Positions 63,643 through 64,000 of a DNA stretch of 64,000 nt are shown piece after piece. Position numbers and translations under genes: made by a program. The DNA lies in assembly GCF_027359395.1 (NCBI RefSeq), contig NZ_CP114778.1:1922001-1986000 (forward strand), read 5' to 3'. Under the pieces are notes generated by a model. That model ran no database searches. It was given only the letters and a program-made list of their open reading frames with translations, and was not told the DNA's origin. The stretch comes from Prochlorococcus marinus str. MIT 1013. Lineage in GTDB: Bacteria > Cyanobacteriota > Cyanobacteriia > PCC-6307 > Cyanobiaceae. Position 1 is the stretch's first letter. Each line of letters starts with the position of its first letter.

Positions 63643-64000
63643 TGAATCTCTTTGTCTTTGATATTTGGTTACATGTTGGTCGTGAAGGACGATGTTTTTC
63701 TTATAAAGATGGAAAAAATTTAGATATTGATTTAGGCGATGTGGTGACAGTGCGTTTAAAAGGTCAACTTATGCAGGGCTTGGTCGTTAAGAAGATGAAA
63801 AAAGACATTACTTGTTTAAAGGGAAATTTAAATAATATTTCATTTAATGATGTAGAAACATTGGTTCAAAAAGCAGCTATAAAAAAAGAATGGAGAGAGT
63901 GGTTAGAAGAAATCGCCCATGAATTATATGTAAGTGATTTTCAGATGCTTAAGACCGCTTTACCTTCTAGTTGGTTGGGAAGGTCGAAGCTTTCGAATAG
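63643..64000 (+). CDS. priA: Primosomal protein N' PriA (N-terminal part, cut by window edge)
   Basis: ATG at 63643, then 119 codons to the right edge of the window. The N-terminus FDIWLHVGREGRCFSYKDGK and the LGDVVTVRLKGQLMQGLVVKK stretch match the 3'-binding domain of cyanobacterial PriA, the helicase that restarts stalled replication forks. An in-frame stop at 63604-63606 and no intervening start fix the beginning. The helicase motifs lie beyond the window. Identification rests on the N-terminal domain alone. Confidence 0.85.

Overview
The window is a stretch of a marine picocyanobacterial chromosome, almost certainly Prochlorococcus. The sequence is AT-rich and densely packed, with frequent TTG and GTG starts. 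It combines oxygenic-photosynthesis genes (chlG, ndhB, petA/petC, psaF/psaJ, vipp1, a high-light-inducible protein) with typical cyanobacterial families (cyAbrB, DUF2862, DUF3067, UPF0284, monocistronic GroEL). The Prochlorococcus assignment rests on my recognition of protein families and gene order. The ecotype, possibly a low-light clade, is a guess. I see no insertion sequence, prophage, integrase, CRISPR array or toxin-antitoxin pair. The whole window reads as core genome.

Layout. 1-4.5 kb: chlG (cut by the window edge), a PetP-like small protein, hisF, menG, a DciA-like protein with a zinc ribbon, vipp1 and birA. 4.5-13.2 kb: ndhB with an overlapping orphan ABC ATPase, then divergently a five-gene run from topA through a lipoprotein, a DUF2232 membrane protein, a CobT-like UPF0284 protein and a Tat-type solute-binding lipoprotein. 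13.3-22 kb: ribE, a cyAbrB regulator, the aa3 oxidase genes ctaCDE facing heme A genes ctaA-ctaB, and a two-gene ABC exporter. 22-29.7 kb: groEL, a 58-residue membrane protein, fabG, ispD, an LD-carboxypeptidase, ubiA, ppx and a RodZ-like protein. 29.8-39.7 kb: cobM-lgt-petA-petC, DUF3067 and tatC, RqcH, gmk, psaJ and psaF, tsaD, an HLIP and a DUF1643 protein. 39.8-45.5 kb: an Na+/H+ antiporter, gltX, two tRNAs (Asp and Trp), rplS, map and an SDR. 45.6-51.6 kb: a P-loop/DRTGG protein, a DprA-like Rossmann protein, yajQ, a prohibitin homologue, hemL and xth. 51.6-64 kb: two conserved unknowns, larC, a membrane protein, an iron-type ABC permease with a His-rich CobW GTPase, phhB, yjbQ, an M32 carboxypeptidase, ppa, hemC, rpoD and the start of priA.

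How the genes fit together. Several neighbours act in one process. ctaA-ctaB make heme A for the ctaCDE oxidase. petC makes a Tat-exported Rieske protein and tatC lies just beyond it. chlG, hemL, hemC and cobM belong to tetrapyrrole synthesis. ubiA, menG and ispD feed quinone and isoprenoid synthesis. psaF and psaJ are photosystem I subunits. vipp1 and lgt serve membranes and lipoproteins.

I did not find a clear new defence or mobile system. The best leads are the topA-linked cluster of envelope and CobT-like genes, an orphan larC, the metal-linked CobW/ABC permease block, the DUF3067 gene between petC and tatC, and several perfect intergenic inverted repeats that may be operators or RNA switches.
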